DNA of 64,000 nt, from NCBI GenBank assembly GCA_038131695.1, contig JAYPQA010000002.1, positions 1 through 64,000 of the forward strand, in the 5' to 3' direction. Source of the DNA: JADHLK01 sp038131695. GTDB lineage: Bacteria > Pseudomonadota > Alphaproteobacteria > Puniceispirillales > Puniceispirillaceae. The notes under the pieces were generated by a model, which made no database searches, was not told the origin of the DNA, and saw nothing but the letters and a program-made list of their open reading frames with translations. Below, piece by piece: positions 37,526 to 46,526 of the stretch. A program made the translations under genes and the position numbers. Numbering within the stretch: the first letter of the stretch is position 1; every line of letters begins with the position of its first letter.

Positions 37526-38580
37526 TGGCTCAGCTGCATCCCCATTTCACGGCCCTTGCATCGCCGGCCAGCCTGTCTGATCTGGCCAAGGCCAGTCAGG
37601 CGGATCTGCTGGCCGGGGCACCGGATATGCAGATTAACGCCGTCGCCCCGCTGGCTGGGGCCGGTCCGGGCCTGCTGGTCTGGTTGCGGGATGCGGACCG
37701 GCTGGCTGAGCTGGAAGGGCGCAGCGGCTATGTGCTGATAACAACGCAAATTCTGGCCGATCAGCTGGTCAGAGAAGGGGCCGGGGCAGGAGCAGGAGGG
37801 CTCTTGGTCTGTGACAATCCACGTGCCGGCTTTGCCCGCGCCGCCGCCCGGCTTTACCCTGAGCCAGCCCCGCAAGCCGGCATAGCAGCGGGCGCGCTGA
37901 TTGACCCCTCAGCCGACATCGCAGACAGCGCGGAAATCGGCCCGAATTGTGTCATTGGCCCGGCGGTGCAGCTGGGCCCGCACAGTATTCTGGGCGCTGG
38001 CGTGCAGCTGGCCGCCGGCACGATTATCGGGGCAGAGTGCCATATTGGGGCGGGGTGTCTGCTGCAGGCCAGCCAGCTGGGAGATCGCTGTGTGCTGAAG
38101 CCGGGCAGCATCATTGGCGGGGCCGGTTTTGGCTTTGAGCCGACCGCAGAGGGCCCGCTGGCTATTCCGCATCTGGGCGGGGTGGAAATCGGGCCGGATT
38201 GCCATATCGGCTCTGGCTGCACAATCGACCGTGGCGGCATGGGGGCAACCCGTATCGGGGCGGGGGTGAAAATCGACAATCAGGTGCATATCGCCCACAA
38301 TGTTCAGATTGGCGATCATACGATCATTGCAGGCCAGACAGGTATTGCCGGGTCGGCTGTGGTCGGGGCGCGCTGCCTGATCGGGGCCCAGGCCGGTATT
38401 GCAGATCATGTCCGTATCGCAGATGATACGGTATTGCTGGCCCGGGCCGGGGTTACCAAATCGCTGGCAGAGGCTGGCGTTTATGGCGGTTTTCCGGCGC
38501 AGAAGGCAAAAGATTACTGGAAAGAGTTGGCCAGCCTGCGCCGTTTGCGGCTGGCGGGCAGAAAAGAGGCAAGCAAATGA
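37525..38580 (+). CDS. lpxD: UDP-3-O-acylglucosamine N-acyltransferase LpxD
   Basis: 351 residues. An N-terminal uridine-binding domain (1-110) is followed by left-handed beta-helix hexapeptide repeats (about 125-310) such as IGPNCVIGPAVQLG. The catalytic histidine region is HIAHNVQIGDHTIIAGQTGIAGS. It adds the second acyl chain in lipid A synthesis using acyl-ACP. It overlaps fabZ by four bases (ATGA). Confidence 0.95.
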   Translation: MAQLHPHFTALASPASLSDLAKASQADLLAGAPDMQINAVAPLAGAGPGLLVWLRDADRLAELEGRSGYVLITTQILADQLVREGAGAGAGGLLVCDNPRAGFARAAARLYPEPAPQAGIAAGALIDPSADIADSAEIGPNCVIGPAVQLGPHSILGAGVQLAAGTIIGAECHIGAGCLLQASQLGDRCVLKPGSIIGGAGFGFEPTAEGPLAIPHLGGVEIGPDCHIGSGCTIDRGGMGATRIGAGVKIDNQVHIAHNVQIGDHTIIAGQTGIAGSAVVGARCLIGAQAGIADHVRIADDTVLLARAGVTKSLAEAGVYGGFPAQKAKDYWKELASLRRLRLAGRKEASK

Positions 38581-39035
38581 ACGCACCTGCAGATATTATG
38601 GAATATGAGGATATTGAAAAAGCGATCCCGCATCGCCCGCCTTTCTTGCTGATCGACCGGGTGATCAATATCCAGCCTGGCGAATCCGCAACCGGTATCA
38701 AGGCGGTCAGCGGGGGTGAGCCTTATTTTGTCGGCCATTTTCCCGGCAAGCCGGTGCTGCCCGGGGTGCTGATTACCGAAGCGCTGGCCCAGACAGCTTC
38801 CTGTCTGGTGGCGCGCAGTATGCCAAATGCGCTGGATGGCAATCTGGTATTCTTGACCAATGTGGACAGTGCCAAATTCAGAAAGCCGGTCACCCCCGGC
38901 CATATTCTGGAGCTGCATGTCAAAAAAACAGCTGGCCGGTCAAAAATCTGGAAATTTGAGGGGCAGGCCATGATCGGTGACCAGCTGATGGCAGAGGCAC
39001 AATTCGCCGCCATGATCGTGCCGCGGCCTGAGTGA
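38577..39035 (+). CDS. fabZ: 3-hydroxyacyl-ACP dehydratase FabZ
   Basis: 152 residues of a hot-dog fold dehydratase: IEKAIPHRPPFLLIDRV, then GHFPGKPVLPGVLITEALAQ with the catalytic His and Glu. It dehydrates 3-hydroxyacyl-ACP and so competes with LpxA/LpxD for the same substrates, which explains its place between them. Confidence 0.95.
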   Translation: MNAPADIMEYEDIEKAIPHRPPFLLIDRVINIQPGESATGIKAVSGGEPYFVGHFPGKPVLPGVLITEALAQTASCLVARSMPNALDGNLVFLTNVDSAKFRKPVTPGHILELHVKKTAGRSKIWKFEGQAMIGDQLMAEAQFAAMIVPRPE

Positions 39036-39048
39036 GGGCGGTCTTGAG

Positions 39049-39855
39049 ATGAGCAGCACTATCCATCCTTCTGCGATTATTGACGGGTCGGCGCAGCTGG
39101 GCGCTGATGTTTCCATTGGCCCTTATTGTGTCATTGGCCCGAATGTGGAGCTGGGCGACCGCTGCCGCCTGCACAGCCATGTCGTTCTGGACGGCCATAC
39201 CAGCATTGGCCCGGATTGTGAGATATTTTCCTTTGCCGCGCTGGGCCATCCCGCCCAGCATATCCATCACAAGCAAGGGCCTGCCCGGCTGACAATCGGG
39301 GCGCGTAATATTATCCGCGAGCATGTGACCATGCATACCGGCACTGAATTTGAAAATCTGGAAACCCGCATCGGGGATGACGGGCTGTTTCTGGCAGGCA
39401 GCCATGTGGCCCATGATTGCATGGTCGGCAACCATGTTATTCTGGCCAATGGGGTTGGTATCGCCGGTCATGTGGAGCTGGGCGATTATGTCTATATGGG
39501 CGGCTATTCGGCGGTGCATCAATTTGTGAGGATTGGCAAGCACGCGGTGGTTGGCGGCGTCACAGCCGTGGTAGAGGATGTGATCCCCTATGGCTCAGTG
39601 ACAGCTGAACGGGGCCAGCTGCATGGTCTGAATATTGTCGGGCTGAAACGGCGCGGCTTTGCCAGAGAGGATATTGCCGCCCTGCGCAAGCTCTATAAAT
39701 TCCTGTTTGAGGGCGAGGGGCAGTTTTCTGACCGGCTGCAGGCCGCTCAGGAACAAGGGCTGTCCGGTGCGCCAGCCGATATTCTGGAGTTTCTGGAGGC
39801 AGAAGCCCGCCGCCCGCTCTGTCTGCCAAAGATGACTGGCCGGGGAAAAGGCTGA
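39049..39855 (+). CDS. lpxA: UDP-N-acetylglucosamine O-acyltransferase LpxA
   Basis: 268 residues. N-terminal hexapeptide beta-helix begins IHPSAIIDGSAQLG; the catalytic His region is GSHVAHDCMVGNHVILANG, and the C-terminal helical part includes GLNIVGLKRRGF. It is the first step of lipid A synthesis. It ends one base into lpxI. Confidence 0.96.
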   Translation: MSSTIHPSAIIDGSAQLGADVSIGPYCVIGPNVELGDRCRLHSHVVLDGHTSIGPDCEIFSFAALGHPAQHIHHKQGPARLTIGARNIIREHVTMHTGTEFENLETRIGDDGLFLAGSHVAHDCMVGNHVILANGVGIAGHVELGDYVYMGGYSAVHQFVRIGKHAVVGGVTAVVEDVIPYGSVTAERGQLHGLNIVGLKRRGFAREDIAALRKLYKFLFEGEGQFSDRLQAAQEQGLSGAPADILEFLEAEARRPLCLPKMTGRGKG

Positions 39856-40676
39856 TGGCGGGCCGGCTCGGCATTATCGCAGGGCAGGGTTCTTATCCGC
39901 TGGCATTGGCACAGCAGGCAAGGGCGCAGGGTGAAGCCCCCTTTATCCTGACCATTGACGGCCAGGCAGATGCGGATTTCAGCCAGTTTGAAACGGCCAG
40001 CAGCCCGCTGGGCCAGACAGCGCGAATTGTAAAGCTCTTGCAGCAAGCCGGATGCAAGGAGTTGCTTCTGGCTGGCAAGATTACCCGCCCCTCTATGGCG
40101 GATTTGCAGCCCGATGCCGGGGCGCTGGCGCTTTTGGGAAAAATGGCTCTCAAGGGCGATGATACGGCCTTGCGGGTTCTGACCAGCTGGCTGGAGGGGC
40201 AGGGTTTTTCCATGCGCGAGGCTGATAGTGTGTTGCCGCGCCAGAGCTGGCCAGCCGGATTTGTTGGCGGCCCGCCTGCCAATGCGGGCCAGCTGGCCGA
40301 TATGCGTCTGGCCATGCGGGCTTTGCATCAGCTGGACGGGCTGGATGTCGGACAGGCAGCCATTGCCGGTCAGGGGCGTATTCTGGCGATAGAGGCGGCT
40401 GAGGGCACAGATGCGATGATCGCCCGTGCCGCGCCCTATTGCACGGATGGGGCGGTGCTGGTCAAGATGGCAAAACCATCCCAGGATATAAGGCTGGATC
40501 CGCCGGTTATCGGGCTGGCCACCATAGAGGGGTTGGCGGCGGCGGGAATCAGCTTGCTGGCGGTTGAGGCGGACAGATGCCGTGCTGCGGGCGAGCGCGC
40601 TGAAATAGAGGCCGCTGCCGCAGCCCGGAATATCAGTTTGATGAGTATCAGCTGGTCCTTTCTGGATGAGGCATAA
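39855..40676 (+). CDS. lpxI: UDP-2,3-diacylglucosamine pyrophosphatase LpxI
   Basis: 273 residues. MAGRLGIIAGQGSYPLALA at the start and DGAVLVKMAKPSQDIRLDPP and TIEGLAAAGISLLAVEA at the C-terminus match the LpxI (formerly DUF1009) family used instead of LpxH in Alphaproteobacteria. It hydrolyses UDP-2,3-diacylglucosamine to lipid X, consumed by LpxB encoded directly downstream. Confidence 0.93.
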   Translation: MAGRLGIIAGQGSYPLALAQQARAQGEAPFILTIDGQADADFSQFETASSPLGQTARIVKLLQQAGCKELLLAGKITRPSMADLQPDAGALALLGKMALKGDDTALRVLTSWLEGQGFSMREADSVLPRQSWPAGFVGGPPANAGQLADMRLAMRALHQLDGLDVGQAAIAGQGRILAIEAAEGTDAMIARAAPYCTDGAVLVKMAKPSQDIRLDPPVIGLATIEGLAAAGISLLAVEADRCRAAGERAEIEAAAAARNISLMSISWSFLDEA

Positions 40677-41819
40677 TGAGCCGGACGCGCTATATTATCG
40701 CAGGCGAGAGCAGCGGCGATGCGCTGGCCGCCAGCCTGATGCGCGCAACGGACCGGCTGGCTGGCCCGGCAGACTGGCAAGGGATGGGCGGGCCGCAAAT
40801 GCAGGCCGCCGGGCTGCTCTCCGGCCATGATTACACGCAATTATCCCTGATCGGATTCGGCGAGGCTCTGGCCGCTCTGCCGCGCTTGTTGCGTCTGGCC
40901 AATCATTTGGCAGAGGAGGTGATGGCCCTCAAGCCTGCTGCTGTTTTCACCGTAGATTCCAAAGCATTTTCAATGCGTTTTGCCAAAATATTAAGAAAAA
41001 AGATGACCAAGGTCGGCTGGTCTTGCCCAATCATTCACATGGTGGCCCCGACTGTCTGGGCCTGGGGGAGCTGGCGCAAGCGCGGTTTTGAACAGGCCTT
41101 TGACGGCTTGCTCTGCCTGTTCCCGTTTGAGCCGGAGCTGTTTAACAGCGCGGCGGTGCGGGCGCGTTTTGTCGGCCATCCGGCAGCCTTTGCCCCGCCG
41201 GTGGATCGCAGCCAGGCATCGAATAAGCTGATCGCCCTGTTTCCCGGATCACGCGGGGCGGAGCTTGATTATATTCTGGAGGATATGCTGGGCGCGGCTG
41301 AACGGCTCTGGCAGGCGGATCAGGAACGCCGCTTTCATTCTGCCTGCCGTGCCGCATCTGGCGAACAGGCTGGCCGCCCGTCTGGCCCGTGAGGAAGGGC
41401 TGCCCGTGCAGCTGGCAACCGGCCCACACGCGGCCCGCCAGGCTTTTGCTGAGGCAGGCTCTGGTTTGCTGGCCTCCGGAACGGCCAGTTTGCAGGCGGC
41501 GCTGGCCGGGATGCCGGTTATCACCTGCTATAAGGTAGGGGCGCTGAATTACCGGCTGATGCGCTGGCTGTTCCGGCTGGCGGATCCGATTTTGCCGAAT
41601 ATTCTGCTGGGCCGGGTGGTTTATCCGTTTTTTGGCCAGTCTGAGCAGACCAGCCGCACTCTGGCCGCCGCGCTGGAAGCGGTGCTGGCCGATCCGCAGG
41701 GCCAGGCAGAGGCGGTCCGCCAGGCGGCTGCTGAATTGCGGGCCATGCTGACCGGTGGTCATGCAGATTTTGAAAGCTCCCTGCAGGCCGGTCTGGCTGA
41801 GATCAAGGCAGATTTATAA
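40676..41819 (+). CDS. lpxB: Lipid A disaccharide synthase LpxB, one frameshift
   Basis: About 380 residues. The first frame begins SRTRYIIAGESSGDALAASLM and includes PIIHMVAPTVWAWGSWR. A shift near 41,335 (within ERRFHS/ERRFIL) joins the second frame, which carries LLASGTASLQAALAGMPVITCYK, the GT-B donor-binding region. It condenses lipid X with UDP-diacylglucosamine. It ends the skp-lpx run. Confidence 0.92.
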
Positions 41820-41847
41820 AAAGTAGGGCAGGTTTTTCGTTTGGGTC

Positions 41848-43155
41848 TCAGCGCTTGTCCAGAGGCACGAAATCGCGCTGGGCCGGGCCGGTATAGAGCT
41901 GGCGCGGGCGGCCAATGCGCTGGGTCGGGTCTTCAATCATCTCTTTCCATTGGGAAATCCAGCCAACCGTGCGGGCAACGGCAAACAGCACCGTGAACAT
42001 GGATGTCGGGAAACCCATCGCCTTCAGGATAATACCGGAATAGAAATCAACATTCGGATAGAGCTGCTTTTCCACAAAATAGCTGTCTTTCAGGGCGATT
42101 TCTTCCAGCTCCATCGCCAGTTCCAGCATCGGATCCGAGACGCCCAGCTTGTCCAGCACCTCATGGCAGGATTTGCGCAAGACCTGGGCGCGGGGGTCAT
42201 AATTCTTATAGACCCGGTGCCCGAAACCAAACAGGCGGAAGGGATCATCCTTGTCGCGGGCCTTGTTGACATATTCCTGCACCCGGCTGCGATCTCCGAT
42301 TTCAGCCAGCATATTCAAGACCGCCTCATTCGCCCCGCCATGTGCCGGGCCCCACAAAGAGGCAATACCAGCCGCGATACAGGCAAACGGATTCGCCCCG
42401 GACGATCCGGCCAGCCGCACGGTTGAGGTAGAGGCATTCTGCTCATGATCGGCGTGCAGGATGAAAATCTTGTCCATCGCATCGGCCACAACCGGATCAA
42501 TCACATATTCTTCAGCCGGGACGGAAAAACACATATGCAGGAAATTTTCCGCATAATTGAGATCATTGCGCGGATAGTTGAAAGGCTGGCCCAGCGAATA
42601 TTTATAGGCCATCGCAGCCAGTGTCGGCATTTTGGCGATCAGCCGGTGCGAGGCAATAATCCGCTGTTTGGGATCATTGATATCGGTTGAATCATGGTAA
42701 AAGGCAGACAAAGCGCCGGTCACGCCGCACAAAATAGCCATCGGATGGGCATCCCGGCGAAAGCCGCGCAGGAAAATGGATAATTGCTCATGCACCATGG
42801 TATGGCGCGTGATCGCATTGACAAAACCGGCCTTTTCCTCAGGTTTCGGCAGCTCTCCGTATAGCAGGATATAGGCCAGCTCCAGAAAATCGGACTGATC
42901 CGCCAGCTGCTCAATCGGATAGCCGCGATGCAGCAGCACCCCCTTATCCCCGTCAATATAGGTCAGGCCAGACAGGCAGGAGCCGGTTGCCCCATAGCCC
43001 GGATCAAAAGTGAATTTACCTGTATTGGCATAAAGAGTTCTGATATCCACCACATCCGGGCCCACTGTTCCGGACATTACAGGGAGGTCAACAGCCTTGC
43101 CGGTCTGATTGTCGGTCAGTGTAACACTGGCCTGATTTTTAGTGCTGGCTGTCAT
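41848..43155 (-). CDS. gltA: Citrate synthase
   Basis: 435 residues of a type II (hexameric) citrate synthase: LTYIDGDKGVLLHRGYPIEQL, the active-site His in HADHEQNASTSTVRLAGSS, GPAHGGANEAV and FGHRVYKNYDPRA with the catalytic Asp further on. It commits acetyl-CoA to the TCA cycle. Shine-Dalgarno AGGAGA lies 7 bases before the ATG. Downstream of gltX on the same strand with its own promoter. Confidence 0.95.
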   Translation of the reverse strand: MTASTKNQASVTLTDNQTGKAVDLPVMSGTVGPDVVDIRTLYANTGKFTFDPGYGATGSCLSGLTYIDGDKGVLLHRGYPIEQLADQSDFLELAYILLYGELPKPEEKAGFVNAITRHTMVHEQLSIFLRGFRRDAHPMAILCGVTGALSAFYHDSTDINDPKQRIIASHRLIAKMPTLAAMAYKYSLGQPFNYPRNDLNYAENFLHMCFSVPAEEYVIDPVVADAMDKIFILHADHEQNASTSTVRLAGSSGANPFACIAAGIASLWGPAHGGANEAVLNMLAEIGDRSRVQEYVNKARDKDDPFRLFGFGHRVYKNYDPRAQVLRKSCHEVLDKLGVSDPMLELAMELEEIALKDSYFVEKQLYPNVDFYSGIILKAMGFPTSMFTVLFAVARTVGWISQWKEMIEDPTQRIGRPRQLYTGPAQRDFVPLDKR

Positions 43156-43215
43156 AATATCTTCTCCTGAAACGATTTTTGCTGACCCAAAAAGGCAGGT
43201 TTAATACAGGGCCGC

Positions 43216-43245
43216 ATTATAGTCTGAATGGATGTCTAATTGCAA
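43216..43245 (-). promoter_or_regulatory. Putative gltA promoter
   Basis: On the minus strand TTGCAA (43245-43240), an 18-base spacer and a consensus TATAAT (43221-43216), about 60 bases before the gltA ATG. The -35 overlaps the gltX stop, giving gltA a promoter independent of gltX. Confidence 0.6.
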
Positions 43246-44614
43246 ATCTGTTCTATGCGGCTCACGGTCTCTGCCTTGCCCAGCACAATCAGAATATCGG
43301 TGAGGGAGGGGGCGGATTTGCTGCCGGTCAGAACGGCGCGCAGCGGCAGGCCAATATCCTTCATTTTCAGATCCATTTCTGCCAGCCAGCCTTGCAGCCA
43401 GGCTTGCAGGGCCTCGGCATCCCCCCAATTCATCGGGCAATGCCTCTGCCAGCTTTTTCAGTCGCGCACAGGCGGCCTCATCCAGCAGCTGGGCGGCGCC
43501 CTCATCTGGCTGCGGGGCCCCGTCATGCAGCAACCAGCCAGAGGCGGCGGCCAGCTCTTCCAGCGTGTGGGCCCGCTCGGCCAGCTGGCTGATCAGCCCC
43601 ACCAGCCGGTCTCTGGCCGCGGGGGCGCTGGCTTGCGCGCGCTCCAGCACCCAATCAGCCAGCTCTGCCGGGCTGTGCTGGCGCATCCAATGGGCATTGA
43701 CCGCGCGCAGCTTGTCTGTATCAAAGCGGGCGGCGGACTTGCCCAGCTGGCTGCCATCAAACCAGCTGAGTGCCTCAGCCATGGAAAACAGCTCATCATC
43801 GCCATGTGACCAGCCCAGCCGGGCCAGATAATTCAACAGCGCCTCTGGCAAAAATCCCATATCGCGCCAGGCATCCACCCCCAGCGCGCCATGCCGCTTT
43901 GACAATTTTGTGCCATCTGCCCCGTGGATCAGCGGCATATGCCCGAAAACCGGCACGGGCCAGCCAAGGGCCAGATAAATCTGCTGCTGGCGAAAGGCGT
44001 TATTGAGATGATCATCGCCGCGCAGAATATGGGTAATGCCCATATCATGATCATCTGCCACCACCGCCAGCATATAGGTCGGGCTGCCATCAGAGCGCAG
44101 CAGAACCATATCATCGAGCTGGCTGTGCGCCATTTGAACCGGCCCTTGAACAAGATCGCTAATCTCTGCCTCGCCGCTGTCCGGCATTTTCAGCCGGATC
44201 ACCGGGGCGGCCCCGTCTCGGCGCACCCTCATGCCCCCGATCCCGCCAGGGAGAGCGCAGCGGCTTGCCCTCGGCCCGGGCGGTCTCACGCAGGCCAGCC
44301 AATTCCTCAGCTGACAGATAACAGCGATAAGCCGCCCCGCTGGCCAGCAACGCCTCGGCTACTTCACGGTGCCGCTCAGCGCGCCCGGATTGATAAATCG
44401 GGGCTTCATCCCCGGTCAGCCCCAGCCATCCCAGACCGTCCAGAATTGCCTCAATCGCTGCCTCGGTAGAGCGTTCCTTGTCCGTATCCTCTATCCGCAG
44501 CAAGTAGCGGCCGCCATGATGGCGCGCAAAAAGCCAGTTGAACAGGGCCGTGCGCGCCCCGCCAATATGCAAAAAACCGGTCGGGGAAGGGGCAAATCGG
44601 GTGACAACGCTCAT
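43236..44614 (-). CDS. gltX: Glutamyl-tRNA synthetase, two frameshifts
   Basis: About 459 residues restored over shifts near 44,240 and 43,433. The first frame has the HIGH motif as HIGG in RFAPSPTGFLHIGGARTALFN. The second has RSDGSPTYMLAVVADDHDM and the KMSKS-type loop GTKLSKRHGALGV. The third has the anticodon-domain end LPLRAVLTGSKSAPSL. It charges tRNA-Glu. Essential, so the shifts are presumably sequence errors. Divergent from the comEC remnant. Confidence 0.92.
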
Positions 44615-44686
44615 CTTTTCTTAACTCTTTGTTGCTATGCTGGCTTTTTCGCTTGGCGGGTCAAGCCTGTCTGGAGGGGTTATAGC

Positions 44687-45680
44687 ATGGCAAGGGACAA
44701 ATGGTCACTGCCAGAGATGGCAAAAGTTACCGCTCAAAGGCTGGTCTGGCTGGTAATTGCCTTGTGCGGCGGTATCCTGCTGGCTGATTTTGTGCCGCTG
44801 CTGCAGCATCCGGCCGGATAACCGGTATCTGCGCTGGCTTTTGATGATGCTGGCCAGCTTGTTTGGCCAGCCTGATGACCATGCCCTTTGTGGCTTGGCA
44901 TTTTGGGATTTAACCTTCTGGTCGCTGATCGCCAATTTGCTGGCCATACCGCTGACCGGGCTGGTGATCATGCCGCTGGGAATTGGCGGGCTGCTTTTGA
45001 TGCCGCTGGGGCTGGAGGGCCCGGTGCTGGATATGATGGGGCTCGCCATTAACGGGCTGGCCCGGTTTTCCCGGTTGATCAGCCTGGCTCCGCTGGCTGG
45101 TATCTGGATAAAGCCGCCGCCTGCCTTTGTGCTGTTTCTGGTCTTGCTGGCAGCCGCTTGCGGCTTTGCCTGTCTGGGGCGGGCGCGGCTGCTGGTGTTG
45201 GCCCCGCTGGGGCTGGCGGCCGGGATTTGGCTGCGTCATCCGGTGCCGGTAGGAGTGCTGCTTTCCCACCAAACCCAGCAGATTCTGGTTGTGCGCGAAG
45301 ATAATGGCCGGTTCCGGCAGACCGGCGATCTGTCTGATTTTTGGCGCGGGATTATCGCAGAAAGGCTGGGCAGCGCAGAGTGGCAGGCCTGCTCGCAGCC
45401 CTTTTGCCGGGTGCAGGCAGCTGGCCAGACCCTGCATCTGGTTCCGCGCCGCTCCGGGCTGGGGGCCGCTTGCCGCCAGCACGTTCCAATCCTGTCAGCT
45501 GAAAGGCCGGGCTGGCCTTGCCGCAATGACACTCCGCCGATAGAGGCGCGCCCGCTGCGGCGCGGCGAAACCTATCTCATCTATCTGGACAGGAACGGGC
45601 AATTTATCTGGCAAGCCAGCCCGGATAGCCGGCTCTGGCTGCCCTGGCGGGCCCATTTGCGTCGGCAAGAGGAGGATTGA
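44687..45680 (+). pseudogene. ComEC/Rec2-family DNA-uptake channel remnant, internal part missing
   Basis: A start at 44687 gives about 44 residues with one membrane helix (RLVWLVIALCGGILLADFV). After a stop and frame change near 44,820 the sequence resumes as SLFGQPDDHALCGLAFWDLTFW and SLIANLLAIPLTGLVIMPLG, which match the C-terminal end of the ComEC competence domain, then a soluble tail to EED. ComEC proteins are usually 650-750 residues; only about 330 remain. The N-terminal OB domain and most helices are absent, so this is an internally deleted gene or an assembly collapse. Location between gltX and lexA is where alphaproteobacterial comEC normally lies. Confidence 0.65.
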
Positions 45681-45700
45681 GATAGTGCTGGCCGGGAAGA

Positions 45701-46387
45701 TTACCGGTAACGCCGGATAAGACCCATCAGCTTGCCCTGAACGCGCACCTTGTCCGATTCAAAATAGCGGGTCTCATAGGACGGGTTGGCCGGCTCCAGC
45801 GCAATTTGCCCATTTTGTTCACGAAAGGTTTTCAAGGTGGCTTCCTGCTCTTCGATCAGCGCAACCACAATATCGCCGCTCAAAGCCTGATCGGTGCGCC
45901 GGATAATCACCGTATCGCCGTCATGAATGCCGGCCTCAATCATGGAATCCCCCACAATTTCCAGCGCGAAATGCTCTCCTGAGCCCAGCATATCAGCTGG
46001 CACAGACATAAAGCTGGAGGGATCAGACAGCGCCTCAATCGGTGTGCCGGCCGCGATCCGGCCCAGCAGGGGCAGCTCAGTTGCGGCGGCGTTACGGCCA
46101 AACTCAGCTGCGATGACATTTCCGGTCCCGGCGCTGGTTTCCTGCTCTCTTTGCAATGGGGCCGCGCCCGGCCGGCTGTCAGTCCTGATTACCTCAATCG
46201 CGCGCGCCCGGTTGGCCAGACGGCGGATATAGCCGCGCTCCTCCAGCGCGGTCACCAGCCGGTGAATGCCGGATTTTGAGGCCAGCCCCACCGCCTCGCG
46301 CATTTCGTCAAAAGAGGGGGAATGTTGGTTTTCTGCCAGATAGCGGGCAAGAAAATCCAGTAATTCACGCTGTTTTCCGGTCAGCAT
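45701..46387 (-). CDS. lexA: LexA repressor
   Basis: 228 residues. Winged-helix domain with recognition helix around 28-47 (FDEMREAVGLASKSGIHRLV). The self-cleavage site is Ala113-Gly114 in GRIAAGTP, with catalytic Ser148 (VGDSM) and Lys186 (ATLKTF). It represses the SOS regulon until RecA-ssDNA triggers cleavage. An AGGAGG site lies 9 bases before the ATG, and a LexA box sits 32 bases upstream, so the gene is autoregulated. Confidence 0.96.
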   Translation of the reverse strand: MLTGKQRELLDFLARYLAENQHSPSFDEMREAVGLASKSGIHRLVTALEERGYIRRLANRARAIEVIRTDSRPGAAPLQREQETSAGTGNVIAAEFGRNAAATELPLLGRIAAGTPIEALSDPSSFMSVPADMLGSGEHFALEIVGDSMIEAGIHDGDTVIIRRTDQALSGDIVVALIEEQEATLKTFREQNGQIALEPANPSYETRYFESDKVRVQGKLMGLIRRYR

Positions 46388-46418
46388 TTTGCCATGCCTC
46401 CTGTCGGTGCCACAAACT

Positions 46419-46433
46419 GTTCATATTTTGTTC
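46419..46433. promoter_or_regulatory. LexA (SOS) box of the alphaproteobacterial type
   Basis: GTTC-ATATTTT-GTTC, a perfect GTTC-N7-GTTC direct repeat, the established LexA operator of Alphaproteobacteria. It is 32 bases upstream of the lexA start codon, the expected position for autorepression. Confidence 0.85.
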
Positions 46434-46475
46434 TGCCACAGGAAAAAGAACAAAGCAAGAAAATCTTTGCCATTT

Positions 46476-46523
46476 TTTTGCCGGTGTTTTTGCCGGGTCT
46501 TTTGCCGGGTCTTTTGCCGGGTG
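46476..46523. repeat. Tandem 12-bp repeat between lexA and moeA
   Basis: Three near-identical units TTTTGCCGGGTC at 46488, 46500 and 46512 (the last ends in G), preceded by a degenerate unit at 46476. It occupies the space just after the moeA stop and upstream of the lexA promoter. Confidence 0.75.
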
Positions 46524-46526
46524 CGG

